Part shown: positions 46,118 to 54,220 of the stretch, piece by piece
How positions within the stretch are numbered: the stretch's first letter is position 1
How the letters are laid out: each line of letters starts with the position of its first letter
Assembly: GCF_025245835.1 (NCBI RefSeq)
Contig: NZ_JAOBWS010000002.1
Location: forward strand, 186,001 to 250,000
Length of the DNA stretch: 64,000 bases
Origin: Rheinheimera sp. 4Y26
GTDB lineage: Bacteria > Pseudomonadota > Gammaproteobacteria > Enterobacterales > Alteromonadaceae
Direction of reading: 5' to 3'
Made by a program: the position numbers and the translations under genes
Notes under the pieces: model-generated
What the model was told of the DNA's origin: nothing
What the model saw: only the letters and a program-made list of their open reading frames with translations
Database searches by the model: none

Positions 46118-46482
46118 TGGCGTTGCCGGTACTAATTTGTGATGACTCTATACTGGCGCGAAAGCAAGTACGTAAGAGCCTGCCAGAATCTTTTGATGCC
46201 GAATTTCAAACTGCTGCCAATGGTCTGGAAGCGCTGGCTATTTTGCGCAGCCAGGAAATTGGTTTGGTTTTTCTTGATTTAACCATGCCGGAACTGGATG
46301 GTATTGGCGTGCTTGAGGCCATCAAAGCGGAAAATATCGATTGTTTTGTCATTGTGATTTCTGCCGATATTCAGCCTGAGATGCAAAAACGAGTGATGGA
46401 ACTTGGTGCCCTGGCTTTTATTCATAAACCTGTCAATGAAGAAAAGCTGAGCGGCATCTTAAAACAATACGGATTGATATGA
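46117..46482 (+). CDS. Single-domain response regulator
   Basis: A 121-residue CheY-like receiver with no output domain. Acidic residues D9 and D10, phosphoacceptor D54 (LVFLDLTMPELDG), the switch Ser in VISAD and the Lys in HKPVN are all present. It overlaps the CheC-like gene by 4 nt (ATGA), so the two proteins are made together. It could be phosphorylated by the divergent kinase. Confidence 0.92.
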   Translation: MALPVLICDDSILARKQVRKSLPESFDAEFQTAANGLEALAILRSQEIGLVFLDLTMPELDGIGVLEAIKAENIDCFVIVISADIQPEMQKRVMELGALAFIHKPVNEEKLSGILKQYGLI

Positions 46483-47093
46483 ATAACCTCGGCTTTAGCG
46501 AAGAACAACGCGACTGTTTGCAGGAAATTATCAACGTCGCTATGGGCCTTGCCAGCGATAAACTTGCACGTTTTCTTAATACATTTGTCCATCTGCAAGT
46601 GCCTTCGATTGCACTGGTTGGCGCCAGTATGATCCCGGCTGAATTTGAAAGCCGTTACCGTGACACCGAAGCGGCGCTGGTGAGTCAGGGATTTTTTGGC
46701 AATGAAGGGGTGCGTGGTGAAGCCATAGTGCTTTACCAGATGGCCAATGCCCATAAAATTTCGGCTTTGCTCGGTTATGACGTGGGTGACGTATCTGAGA
46801 TAGAGATGCTGACCGATATCAGCTCGATTTTAACCACGACTTTTTTAAATGGTATGGCACAACAACTGGAAAACAGTTTGTCGTACAGTGCGCCACGGGT
46901 ATTGTCGTCTAATAACGGTGACTTATCCGGTATCTTAAAAAGCACCTCGTTTCATTGGGAACATGCCTTAAAAGTCGATATCAGTTATCAACTGGTCGAT
47001 CATTCTTTTAACTGCGACATGATTTTATTGATCCCTGCCGAAGCCGTCAGCAATATCAAGACGATCCTCGACCGTATTCTGGAAGATTATTGA
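46479..47093 (+). CDS. CheC-like phosphatase
   Basis: A 204-residue protein of the CheC/CheX family. The first active site is complete: D12-x3-E16-x2-N19 and P42, exactly the spacing D-x3-E-x2-N-x22-P. The second, related site is changed (D113 and S116 in place of Glu and Asn), so probably one site works. It should dephosphorylate the REC protein encoded just before it. It overlaps both neighbours. Confidence 0.8.
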   Translation: MNNLGFSEEQRDCLQEIINVAMGLASDKLARFLNTFVHLQVPSIALVGASMIPAEFESRYRDTEAALVSQGFFGNEGVRGEAIVLYQMANAHKISALLGYDVGDVSEIEMLTDISSILTTTFLNGMAQQLENSLSYSAPRVLSSNNGDLSGILKSTSFHWEHALKVDISYQLVDHSFNCDMILLIPAEAVSNIKTILDRILEDY

Positions 47094-48064
47094 TGTCTTA
47101 TGCCTGGTTAAGCAGTCCAATCCTGGCACAATTAAATAGTGGTGTACTTGTCATCGACGATGAATATCAGATCCACTACGCAAATAGTTTTATTGAACGT
47201 CATGCCGGCCTGCAACTGGTTGATATCCAAGGAAAGTCTTTATTTTCTGTGTTTGCCGACTTGCCGGAAGCCTGGCTCAAACGCAAGCTGATGAGTGTGC
47301 TGGATTTAAAAACGCCGGCTTTTAGCAGCTGGGAACAGCGCCAGTATATTTTTAAGTTTGCCCATCTAAGACCCATGACCAGCAGTAGCCAGTATATGGC
47401 GCAAAATTGCACTATGTTGCCGCTGGATACCCCAGAGCTGGAACAGCCGCTGATTTGTATTCTGATTGAAGATGCCACCGATGCTTTTGTTTATCAGCAA
47501 CATCTGAGTAAAACCCTGACTGAACTGGAAAAAGCCAACCGGCAGGATGGCCTGACCAAGGTGCTGAACCGGCGCTTTTGGGAAGAGCAATTGAAACAGG
47601 AAATTCACCGGGCGCAGCGTTATCATCATCCGTTGTCCCTGTTGTTGTTTGATTTAGACAAGTTTAAGGATTTAAACGACAAATACGGCCATTTAGGTGG
47701 TGATTTTGTGTTGGTTGAACTGGCTTCTTTTATTGGCAGCCTGTTGCGTGACTCTGATTTATTAGGCCGTTATGGTGGTGAAGAATTTGGCATTATTCTG
47801 CCAGACACCCCCTTGTCCGGTGCTGTCGAAGTGGCAGAGCGTATTTGCAATGCGGTCGCTGATCATCTGATGTTATTTAATCAGCAAACCATCAGAGCCA
47901 GTTTAAGTATTGGTGTGGCCGAGTTTTCGCCCAAACAACATTTATTGCACGACGATTTGATCCGCAGTGCCGACATTGCGCTTTATAACGCCAAAAGAGC
48001 GGGCCGCAACCGGGTCTGTATTTTCCAGCCCGGTGTCAGTGACTATCAGAAAAAAGTGAACTAA
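47093..48064 (+). CDS. PAS-GGDEF diguanylate cyclase
   Basis: A 323-residue protein with an N-terminal PAS-like domain (about 10-130), a short coiled segment and a GGDEF domain. The catalytic motif is GGEEF, and the inhibitory RxxD site (RDSD) lies five residues before it, so it should be an active, product-inhibited c-di-GMP synthase. No membrane helix. Its ATG overlaps the stop of the CheC-like gene by one base (TGATG). Confidence 0.92.
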   Translation: MSYAWLSSPILAQLNSGVLVIDDEYQIHYANSFIERHAGLQLVDIQGKSLFSVFADLPEAWLKRKLMSVLDLKTPAFSSWEQRQYIFKFAHLRPMTSSSQYMAQNCTMLPLDTPELEQPLICILIEDATDAFVYQQHLSKTLTELEKANRQDGLTKVLNRRFWEEQLKQEIHRAQRYHHPLSLLLFDLDKFKDLNDKYGHLGGDFVLVELASFIGSLLRDSDLLGRYGGEEFGIILPDTPLSGAVEVAERICNAVADHLMLFNQQTIRASLSIGVAEFSPKQHLLHDDLIRSADIALYNAKRAGRNRVCIFQPGVSDYQKKVN

Positions 48065-48104
48065 CGACTTTTGGCTTATTGCCTGAGCCCCGTCTTTGAA
48101 AAAT

Positions 48105-48148
48105 TCTAAACATTTAGATTGACAGACGTCTAAAACTTTGAGCATATA
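48105..48148 (+). promoter_or_regulatory. thr promoter candidate with TCTAAA palindrome
   Basis: A perfect palindrome TCTAAA-CA-TTTAGA (48105-48118) lies directly before a consensus -35 TTGACA (48119-48124). Eighteen nt further is CATATA (48143-48148). A third TCTAAA is at 48129-48134. A start at this -10 would leave almost no leader before thrL at 48155, so the true start may be elsewhere. Confidence 0.4.
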
Positions 48149-48154
48149 GACAGT

Positions 48155-48214
48155 ATGAAATATACACATCTCAATACCACCACCATTATTACAACCACCA
48201 CCCTTACCGGGTAG
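48155..48214 (+). CDS. thrL: thr operon leader peptide
   Basis: A 19-codon reading frame followed by TAG. Nine residues are Thr (codons 4, 8-10, 13-16 and 18) and two are Ile (11 and 12), the two amino acids whose supply controls the thr operon. It lies 26 nt before the attenuator stem. Stalling on Thr/Ile codons would favour an antiterminator. The ribosome site before the ATG is weak. Confidence 0.88.
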   Translation: MKYTHLNTTTIITTTTLTG

Positions 48215-48237
48215 GAGGTCGGCGGCGTATTGTCTTA

Positions 48238-48275
48238 AAAAGGCCCGTGACCTCACCAGTCACGGGCCTTTTGCG
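48238..48275 (+). terminator. thr operon attenuator
   Basis: A 11-bp stem AGGCCCGTGAC / GTCACGGGCCT (48241-48251 and 48259-48269) with a CTCACCA loop, followed by TTTTG and a T-rich stretch. It sits between thrL and thrA. Confidence 0.88.
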
Positions 48276-48297
48276 TTTCTTGCAAAGGAGAAATCTT

Positions 48298-50757
48298 ATG
48301 AGGGTGCTGAAGTTTGGTGGTTCGTCATTAGCGTCGGTTGAACGTTTTTTAGAAGTTGCCGGCATTGTAAAACAACAACTAAGCGCTGAGCCTGTTGGCC
48401 TGGTGCTGTCTGCCCCCCAGGGTGTGACCAATTTGTTGGTGGAGCTGACCGACTTAGCATTTTTGGGCACCGACTATTTGCCGCTGCTACAACAATGGCA
48501 GCAACGGCTGGAGACTTTGCAGTCAGAGGCCAAAGATAAGCTGTTGGCAGCGGATAACGAAGCTTTGACTCTGGTGCGCGAGCAGCAGTTTGCTCAGTTA
48601 TCGGCGCAGTTGCAGGGGGTTGCTTTATTACAATATTGTCCTGATCACATTAAAGCCCGCATCCTGGGTTTAGGTGAACAATTTAGTGTGGCTTTAATGA
48701 CAGGCCTGCTTAAAAAGCTGCAGATAGATACTATTGCGCTCGACTCTGTGGCTTGTGTCAAAAGCCAGGGCGACTATTTAAACGCAGTTGCTGATATTCC
48801 GGCATCCGAGGCTGCCCTTGGTGCGGCAATTGCCAAACAACAGGCGCAGGTTTATGTGATGGCTGGTTTTGTCTCCAGCAACAGCAATGGCGAACTTTGC
48901 CTGTTAGGCCGTAATGGCTCTGATTATTCTGCCGCTATTGTGGCTGCCAGTATCCGCGCCAGTGTTTGTGAGATCTGGACTGATGTCGATGGTGTGTACA
49001 GTGCCGACCCGCGTCAGGTGAAACAGGCGCAGCTGATTGACCATCTGTCTTATGACGAAGCTATGGAGCTGTCGTATTTTGGCGCCAAAGTGCTGCATCC
49101 AAAAACCATAGGCCCGCTGGCCCGTTATCAGATCCCTTGTTATATCAAAAACACTTTAAACCCATCGGCACCAGGCACTTGCATCGATGCCAACAATAAC
49201 GGTGATTCGCTGGTCAAAGGCATTTCCAGCCTGGAGCATCTGGCGCTTATTACCGTATCCGGCCCTGGCCTGAAAGGGGTAGTGGGCATGGCGTCGCGCG
49301 TTTTTGCCACTATGGCTCGCGAGCAGGTGTCGGTCAGTTTAATTACCCAGTCATCCAGCGAGTTCAGCATTAGTTTTTGTGTGGCGCAGCTTGATTTAAA
49401 CGTCGCGAAAAAAGCGCTGGAAACTGAATTTGAACTGGAGCTACAAGGCAAGTTGTTAAGGCCTTTGGCCATTCAGTCGGATATGGCCATTGTTAGTTTA
49501 GTGGGTGATGGTATGCGTCAGCACCGCGGTGTGGCGGCCAAGTTTTTTGCCTCTTTATCCCAGGCGCGCGTTAATATTGTCGCCATAGCGCAGGACTCGT
49601 CTGAGCGTTCTATTTCAGCTGTGGTAGAGCAAAAATCCTGTCGCAACGCGGTGAAAGTCTGCCATGAAAACTTCTTTAGCCATGTGCCCAGTATTGATGT
49701 GTTCCTGGTGGGTTGTGGTGTTGTAGGCAGTGAATTGCTGGCGCAATTTGAACGCCAACAACAGTTTTTGCAGCAGCGTAATGTGCGCCTGACAGTGTAC
49801 GGTATTGCCAATTCCAAAGCCTTGCTGCAGGATGCGCAGGGCATTAACCTGGCGAGCTGGCAACAACGGATGGACGGGCAAAAACAGCAGTTCAGTCTGG
49901 AAGCACTGAGTCAGTTTGTGCAGGACAACCATTTAACCAATCCGGTTCTGATTGATTGCACCAGCGCTGAAGCTGTGGCTATGCAATATGCCGATTTCCT
50001 GGCCGCTGGTTTTCATGTGGTGACGCCAAACAAAAAAGCCAATACCGCAAGCCTGGACTATTACCGGCAGCTGCGTTTGGTGGCACAACAGCACCGCCGG
50101 CGTTTTTTATATGAAACCACAGTGGGGGCAGGTTTACCGGTGATCGACTTTTTACAGGGCTTACTCAACGCCGGTGATGAGTTAATGGCCTTTGAAGGCA
50201 TTTTATCCGGTTCTTTGTCTTATATGTTTGGTGAGCTGGAGCAGGGCGTGGCGCTGTCGGAAGTCACCGCCAAAGCCAAAGCTATGGGCTTTACTGAACC
50301 CGATCCGCGGGATGATTTATCCGGCATGGACGTGGCGCGTAAGCTTTTAATTTTGGCGCGTGAGTCGGGTTTGCAGCTGGATTTATCGGATGTGACGGTG
50401 GAATCAGTGTTACCCAATGATTTTGCGCCAGGTGCTTCTGTTGCCGATTTTATGGCGCAGCTGCCAGAGCTGAATAGCTGGTTCGCCGACAAAGTGGCAG
50501 CGGCTAAAAGTGAAGGCAAGGTATTACGTTATATCGGTGAAATTGCCAATGGGCAATGCAAGGTATCGGTCAAAGCACTGGATCTCAACCACCCGCTGGC
50601 TAAGGTTAAAGACGGCGAAAATGCGCTCGCTATTCATACCCGTTATTACCAGCCTATTCCTTTTGTATTAAGGGGTTATGGCGCCGGTGCTGCGGTGACA
50701 GCGGCCGGTGTGTTTGGTGATGTGATGCGTACCCTTGGCTGGCAGCAGGAGATGTAA
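48298..50757 (+). CDS. thrA: Bifunctional aspartokinase I/homoserine dehydrogenase I
   Basis: An 819-residue fusion: an aspartate kinase (MRVLKFGGSSLAS, GRNGSDYSAAI), two ACT-like regulatory domains (SSEFSISFCV, QDSSERSISAVV), and homoserine dehydrogenase (LVGCGVVGSELL, TPNKKANT, YETTVGAGLPVI, LSGSLSYMFG, DPRDDLSGMD). It makes the first and third steps toward threonine and is normally inhibited by threonine. AAAGGAG is 7 nt before ATG 48298. thrB starts 3 nt after the stop. Confidence 0.97.
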   Translation: MRVLKFGGSSLASVERFLEVAGIVKQQLSAEPVGLVLSAPQGVTNLLVELTDLAFLGTDYLPLLQQWQQRLETLQSEAKDKLLAADNEALTLVREQQFAQLSAQLQGVALLQYCPDHIKARILGLGEQFSVALMTGLLKKLQIDTIALDSVACVKSQGDYLNAVADIPASEAALGAAIAKQQAQVYVMAGFVSSNSNGELCLLGRNGSDYSAAIVAASIRASVCEIWTDVDGVYSADPRQVKQAQLIDHLSYDEAMELSYFGAKVLHPKTIGPLARYQIPCYIKNTLNPSAPGTCIDANNNGDSLVKGISSLEHLALITVSGPGLKGVVGMASRVFATMAREQVSVSLITQSSSEFSISFCVAQLDLNVAKKALETEFELELQGKLLRPLAIQSDMAIVSLVGDGMRQHRGVAAKFFASLSQARVNIVAIAQDSSERSISAVVEQKSCRNAVKVCHENFFSHVPSIDVFLVGCGVVGSELLAQFERQQQFLQQRNVRLTVYGIANSKALLQDAQGINLASWQQRMDGQKQQFSLEALSQFVQDNHLTNPVLIDCTSAEAVAMQYADFLAAGFHVVTPNKKANTASLDYYRQLRLVAQQHRRRFLYETTVGAGLPVIDFLQGLLNAGDELMAFEGILSGSLSYMFGELEQGVALSEVTAKAKAMGFTEPDPRDDLSGMDVARKLLILARESGLQLDLSDVTVESVLPNDFAPGASVADFMAQLPELNSWFADKVAAAKSEGKVLRYIGEIANGQCKVSVKALDLNHPLAKVKDGENALAIHTRYYQPIPFVLRGYGAGAAVTAAGVFGDVMRTLGWQQEM

Positions 50758-50760
50758 ATC

Positions 50761-51714
50761 ATGAAGTCGTATTATGCACCAGCTTCAACCGGCAATTTTT
50801 CGGTTGGGTTTGACTTACTGGGTGCTGCTTTTGCGCCCGTGAACGGTGAGTTATTGGGGGATGAGCTGGTGATCGAGGGTGAGGCGGCAGAACTAACACT
50901 GCGCCTCAGCGGCCGTTATCTGCATCAGTTGCCTGGTGATGTAACGGACAATCTGGTGGTGAGCTGTTTTTACGCTTTTGAAAAAAAGCTGGGGAAAACC
51001 TTGCCACGCCTCAGTTTGCACTTAAAAAAGCATCTGCCGGTGGGCAGTGGTTTAGGCTCCAGCGCTTGTTCTATTGTGGTGGCCTGTTATGCCTTTAACG
51101 ACTATTTTGGCAAACCACTTTCTGATTATGAGCTGCTGCAACTGACCGCCGAATGTGAAGGCGGTGTCAGTGGTGCTGTACATTATGACAACGTGGCGCC
51201 GTCTATGGTGGGCGGTTTGCTGCTAATGCTACCGGAAAGCCCATTGTTATACCGGCCTTTGCCCTGGTTTTCACACTGGAAAGTGGTGCTTTGTTATCCG
51301 GGCACTGTGTTGTCTACCAAAGCCGCGCGTGAAGTTTTACCCAAAGAGTTGAGCCTGAAACACAGCATTGTTTTTGCCGGTAATCTGGCGCGTTTTGTGT
51401 CAGCGCTTTATGCCAAAGACGAAACTGAAGCTTTTGCATCCCTGCATGATTTGGTGGCAGAACCGGCGCGTTTACCGCTTATTCCACAGCTTAGCGCCAT
51501 TCGTTCAGCCTTAATGGCACAGGGCATTGGCCATGTTGGCATTTCCGGTGCCGGCCCAACCTTGTTTGCGGTTTGCCAAAATGACGAACAAGCGGAATTT
51601 GCAGCCGCATATTTTCAGCAACACTATGAAAAAAATCAGGATGCCATGACTCATATCTGCACTTTAGAGCAGCAGGGCGCGCGGGTGTTATCAAATCAGT
51701 CAGTACAGGATTAA
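50761..51714 (+). CDS. thrB: Homoserine kinase
   Basis: A 317-residue GHMP kinase that phosphorylates homoserine. The ATP motif is HLPVGSGLGSSACSIV; the third GHMP motif is GISGAGPTLFA. It is very close to both neighbours in the thrABC operon. Confidence 0.97.
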   Translation: MKSYYAPASTGNFSVGFDLLGAAFAPVNGELLGDELVIEGEAAELTLRLSGRYLHQLPGDVTDNLVVSCFYAFEKKLGKTLPRLSLHLKKHLPVGSGLGSSACSIVVACYAFNDYFGKPLSDYELLQLTAECEGGVSGAVHYDNVAPSMVGGLLLMLPESPLLYRPLPWFSHWKVVLCYPGTVLSTKAAREVLPKELSLKHSIVFAGNLARFVSALYAKDETEAFASLHDLVAEPARLPLIPQLSAIRSALMAQGIGHVGISGAGPTLFAVCQNDEQAEFAAAYFQQHYEKNQDAMTHICTLEQQGARVLSNQSVQD

Positions 51715-51718
51715 GCAG

Positions 51719-53008
51719 ATGATGTTACGTAATATCAAAGTTCCGGCACAACAAGTGAGTTTTTTAGAAGCGGTACGTATTGGGTTAGGTGAACAGCAGG
51801 GGCTGTTTTTTCCGGACAGCTGGCCAAAGCTCGATGTAGATACTTTGTTGGATATGCCTTTTGCTGAGCGCAGCGCTGTTATTTTACAGGCGCTGATTGG
51901 TGATGAATTACCCCAAGCTGAGCTGTCAGCCTTGGTAGCCGAAGCTTTTGCGTTCCCGGCGCCGCTGGCAGCTGTGACAGAGGATGTGGCTTGTTTAGAG
52001 TTATTCCACGGGCCAACTTTAGCTTTTAAAGACTTTGGCGGCCGTTTTATGGCGCGCGCTTTAATGGCGTCACAACAGCGCTGCGGCGTGAAAAAAACCA
52101 CTATTGTTACTGCCACTTCAGGCGACACAGGCGCAGCCGTTGCCCATGCGTTTTATCAGCAACCAGGGGTGGATGTGGTGATCTTGTTCCCTAAAGGCAA
52201 AATCAGTGTGTTGCAGGAAAAACTTTTTACCACTTTGGGCAAAAACATTCACACCCTGGCGGTGGACGGTGATTTTGACCAGTGTCAGGCGCTGGTGAAA
52301 GAAGTATTTAACGACCGTGCTTTAGTGGAAAAACTCAATATCAACTCGGCAAACTCTATTAATATCAGCCGCTTATTTGCGCAGATTTGTTATTATTTTG
52401 AAGCTGTAGCCCAGGTGCCGGCAGCAAAACGCCAGAATATTGTGGTGTCAGTGCCCAGTGGTAACTTTGGTAATTTAACCGCAGGCTTAATTGCCAAGGT
52501 ATTGGGTTTGCCGATTAAACGTATGATTGCCGCCACCAACGCCAATGACACAGTGCCAAGGTACTGGCAGAACGGCGTCTGGCAGGTCAAACCAACAGTG
52601 GCCACCTTGTCCAATGCCATGGATGTGAGCGCACCGAATAACTGGCCAAGAGTGGAAGATTTGCTGGCACAAGGTGTCATTTGCCGAACTGACTTAAGCA
52701 CAGCCATGGTGGATGAAGAAGACACCCAGTTAGCCATGCGTCAGTTATCGCAGTTGGGTTATTTATCTGAGCCCCATGCCGCAGTGGCTTACCGGGCGTT
52801 AAAACGCGAGTTGCAGCCGGGTGAATTTGGTATTTTCCTGGGCACCGCCCATCCGGCTAAATTTAAAGAGCAGGTGGAAAACATCCTCGGTAATCCAATC
52901 GCATTACCACCCGAATTAGCGGCAGTTGCCGGCGAACCAAGTTTAGCTGTCGACATGGCGGCAGATTTTGTAGAATTGCGCACAAAGTTACTTGCTCTGG
53001 GCTCATAA
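51719..53008 (+). CDS. thrC: Threonine synthase
   Basis: A 429-residue PLP enzyme; converts phosphohomoserine to threonine. The PLP lysine is in HGPTLAFKDFGGR, and TATSGDTGAAV and VPSGNFGNL bind the cofactor phosphate. Tandem ATG codons at 51719 and 51722. It ends the thr operon; ung follows 24 nt later. Confidence 0.97.
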   Translation: MMLRNIKVPAQQVSFLEAVRIGLGEQQGLFFPDSWPKLDVDTLLDMPFAERSAVILQALIGDELPQAELSALVAEAFAFPAPLAAVTEDVACLELFHGPTLAFKDFGGRFMARALMASQQRCGVKKTTIVTATSGDTGAAVAHAFYQQPGVDVVILFPKGKISVLQEKLFTTLGKNIHTLAVDGDFDQCQALVKEVFNDRALVEKLNINSANSINISRLFAQICYYFEAVAQVPAAKRQNIVVSVPSGNFGNLTAGLIAKVLGLPIKRMIAATNANDTVPRYWQNGVWQVKPTVATLSNAMDVSAPNNWPRVEDLLAQGVICRTDLSTAMVDEEDTQLAMRQLSQLGYLSEPHAAVAYRALKRELQPGEFGIFLGTAHPAKFKEQVENILGNPIALPPELAAVAGEPSLAVDMAADFVELRTKLLALGS

Positions 53009-53032
53009 CCCCGGATTTTCAGGGATACAACT

Positions 53033-53698
53033 GTGCATTTAAGCTGGCATAACGTGATAGGGGCTGAAAAAACGCAGCCCTATTTTCAACAAACCATCGA
53101 CACGGTAAAACAGGCACGTTTGGCGGGTGAGGTGATTTATCCGCCGGAAGCTGATGTGTTTACTGCTTTTAAGCTGACAGATTTTGCCAATTTAAAAGTG
53201 GTGATCATAGGGCAGGACCCTTATCACGGCCCTAATCAGGCGCATGGTTTGTCGTTTTCAGTGCGCCAGGGCGTGGCCATTCCGCCTTCACTTCGTAATA
53301 TGTATAAAGAGTTGGCGCTGGAATACCCCGACTTTCAGATGCCGAAACATGGTTGTTTAGAAAGTTGGGCTACTCAAGGCGTGTTGCTGTTAAACACAGT
53401 GCTGACCGTGGTAGCAAATCAGCCCAATTCGCACCGTGAGCTGGGGTGGGAGCAATTTACCGACAATGTGATTCGGGCGATTAGCGACAAAGCTGAGCCT
53501 GTGGTGTTTATGCTCTGGGGTTCACACGCCATTAAAAAACAGCGTTTGATCAACGCGGCAAAACATCAGATTTTAACAGCACCCCATCCGTCGCCTTTGT
53601 CGGCGCACCGGGGCTTTTTGGGCTGTGGTCACTTTGCCAAAGCCAATGCAATTTTAACTACCTGGGGCAAACAGCCAATCGACTGGCAGATCCGTTAA
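53033..53698 (+). CDS. ung: Uracil-DNA glycosylase
   Basis: A 221-residue family-1 enzyme that removes uracil from DNA. The catalytic [13 protein letters not shown] (Asp) and [11 protein letters not shown] (His) motifs are intact. The start is GTG (53033). It lies 24 nt behind thrC and could be partly co-transcribed. Confidence 0.97.
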   Translation: MHLSWHNVIGAEKTQPYFQQTIDTVKQARLAGEVIYPPEADVFTAFKLTDFANLKVVIIGQDPYHGPNQAHGLSFSVRQGVAIPPSLRNMYKELALEYPDFQMPKHGCLESWATQGVLLLNTVLTVVANQPNSHRELGWEQFTDNVIRAISDKAEPVVFMLWGSHAIKKQRLINAAKHQILTAPHPSPLSAHRGFLGCGHFAKANAILTTWGKQPIDWQIR

Positions 53699-53734
53699 CA
53701 GCTTTGCTTGAAGATATGTTGACGAAATAACATC

Positions 53735-53769
53735 AAAAACAGCATCAGCGTCAAACTGATGCTGTTTTT
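53735..53769 (+). terminator. ung terminator
   Basis: A 13-bp stem AAAACAGCATCAG / CTGATGCTGTTTT with a 7-nt loop and T-rich tail. Confidence 0.9.
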
Positions 53770-53795
53770 GTTTTAAGAAAGACCGGAAGCTAAAA

Positions 53796-53828
53796 AGCAA
53801 AAAGCCCAACTGCGGGAGGTTGGGCTTT
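53796..53828 (-). terminator. Terminator of the DUF3545 gene
   Basis: A 10-bp stem AAAGCCCAAC / GTTGGGCTTT (53801-53810 and 53819-53828) with T-run on the minus strand. Confidence 0.8.
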
Positions 53829-53833
53829 GGTTG

Positions 53834-54010
53834 CTAAATCAGCTGTTCCAGTAATTCGTCGTCGAGGGTTAAATCTATGTCTTCCAGTTCCTTGCGCAGT
53901 CGCTGCCGCTCTTTGACCGCTTCAATTTCGCGCCATTTGCGTTTTACCGCTCTGCCGCTTTTTGCCGCTGGCCGCTCCAACATGTTCAGTAAGTCCTCAA
54001 AGCTTTCCAT
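53834..54010 (-). CDS. DUF3545 family small protein
   Basis: A 58-residue cytosolic protein (MESFEDLLNMLERP...). The central KRKWREIEAVKERQRLRKELED is the family hallmark, basic then charged helical, followed by an acidic C-terminus (DIDLTLDDELLEQLI). The start has GCGAGGTG 6 nt before. The function of the family is unknown. It is a single gene between ung and pgi, in the pgi direction. Confidence 0.8.
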   Translation of the reverse strand: MESFEDLLNMLERPAAKSGRAVKRKWREIEAVKERQRLRKELEDIDLTLDDELLEQLI

Positions 54011-54171
54011 ACTGCACCTCGCTGAGTTGTTGTTATTTTCGCCAAAATTGATAACACACTTTAATGCAAAATAAAATAGCCAGATGACAGAAAAATGAAG
54101 GCAAAATGAACAATGATGGTAGCAATAACAAAGCGAATCACAGCGGGCGGAAATGGCAGGCAGGCAGCTAT

Positions 54172-54197
54172 AAAAAAGGGCAGTGAAATAACTGCCC
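54172..54197 (-). terminator. pgi terminator
   Basis: A 7-bp stem GGGCAGT / ACTGCCC with a 6-nt loop; six T follow on the minus strand. Confidence 0.82.
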
Positions 54198-54220
54198 TTA
54201 TTGTTTTGATAATCAGTGGT

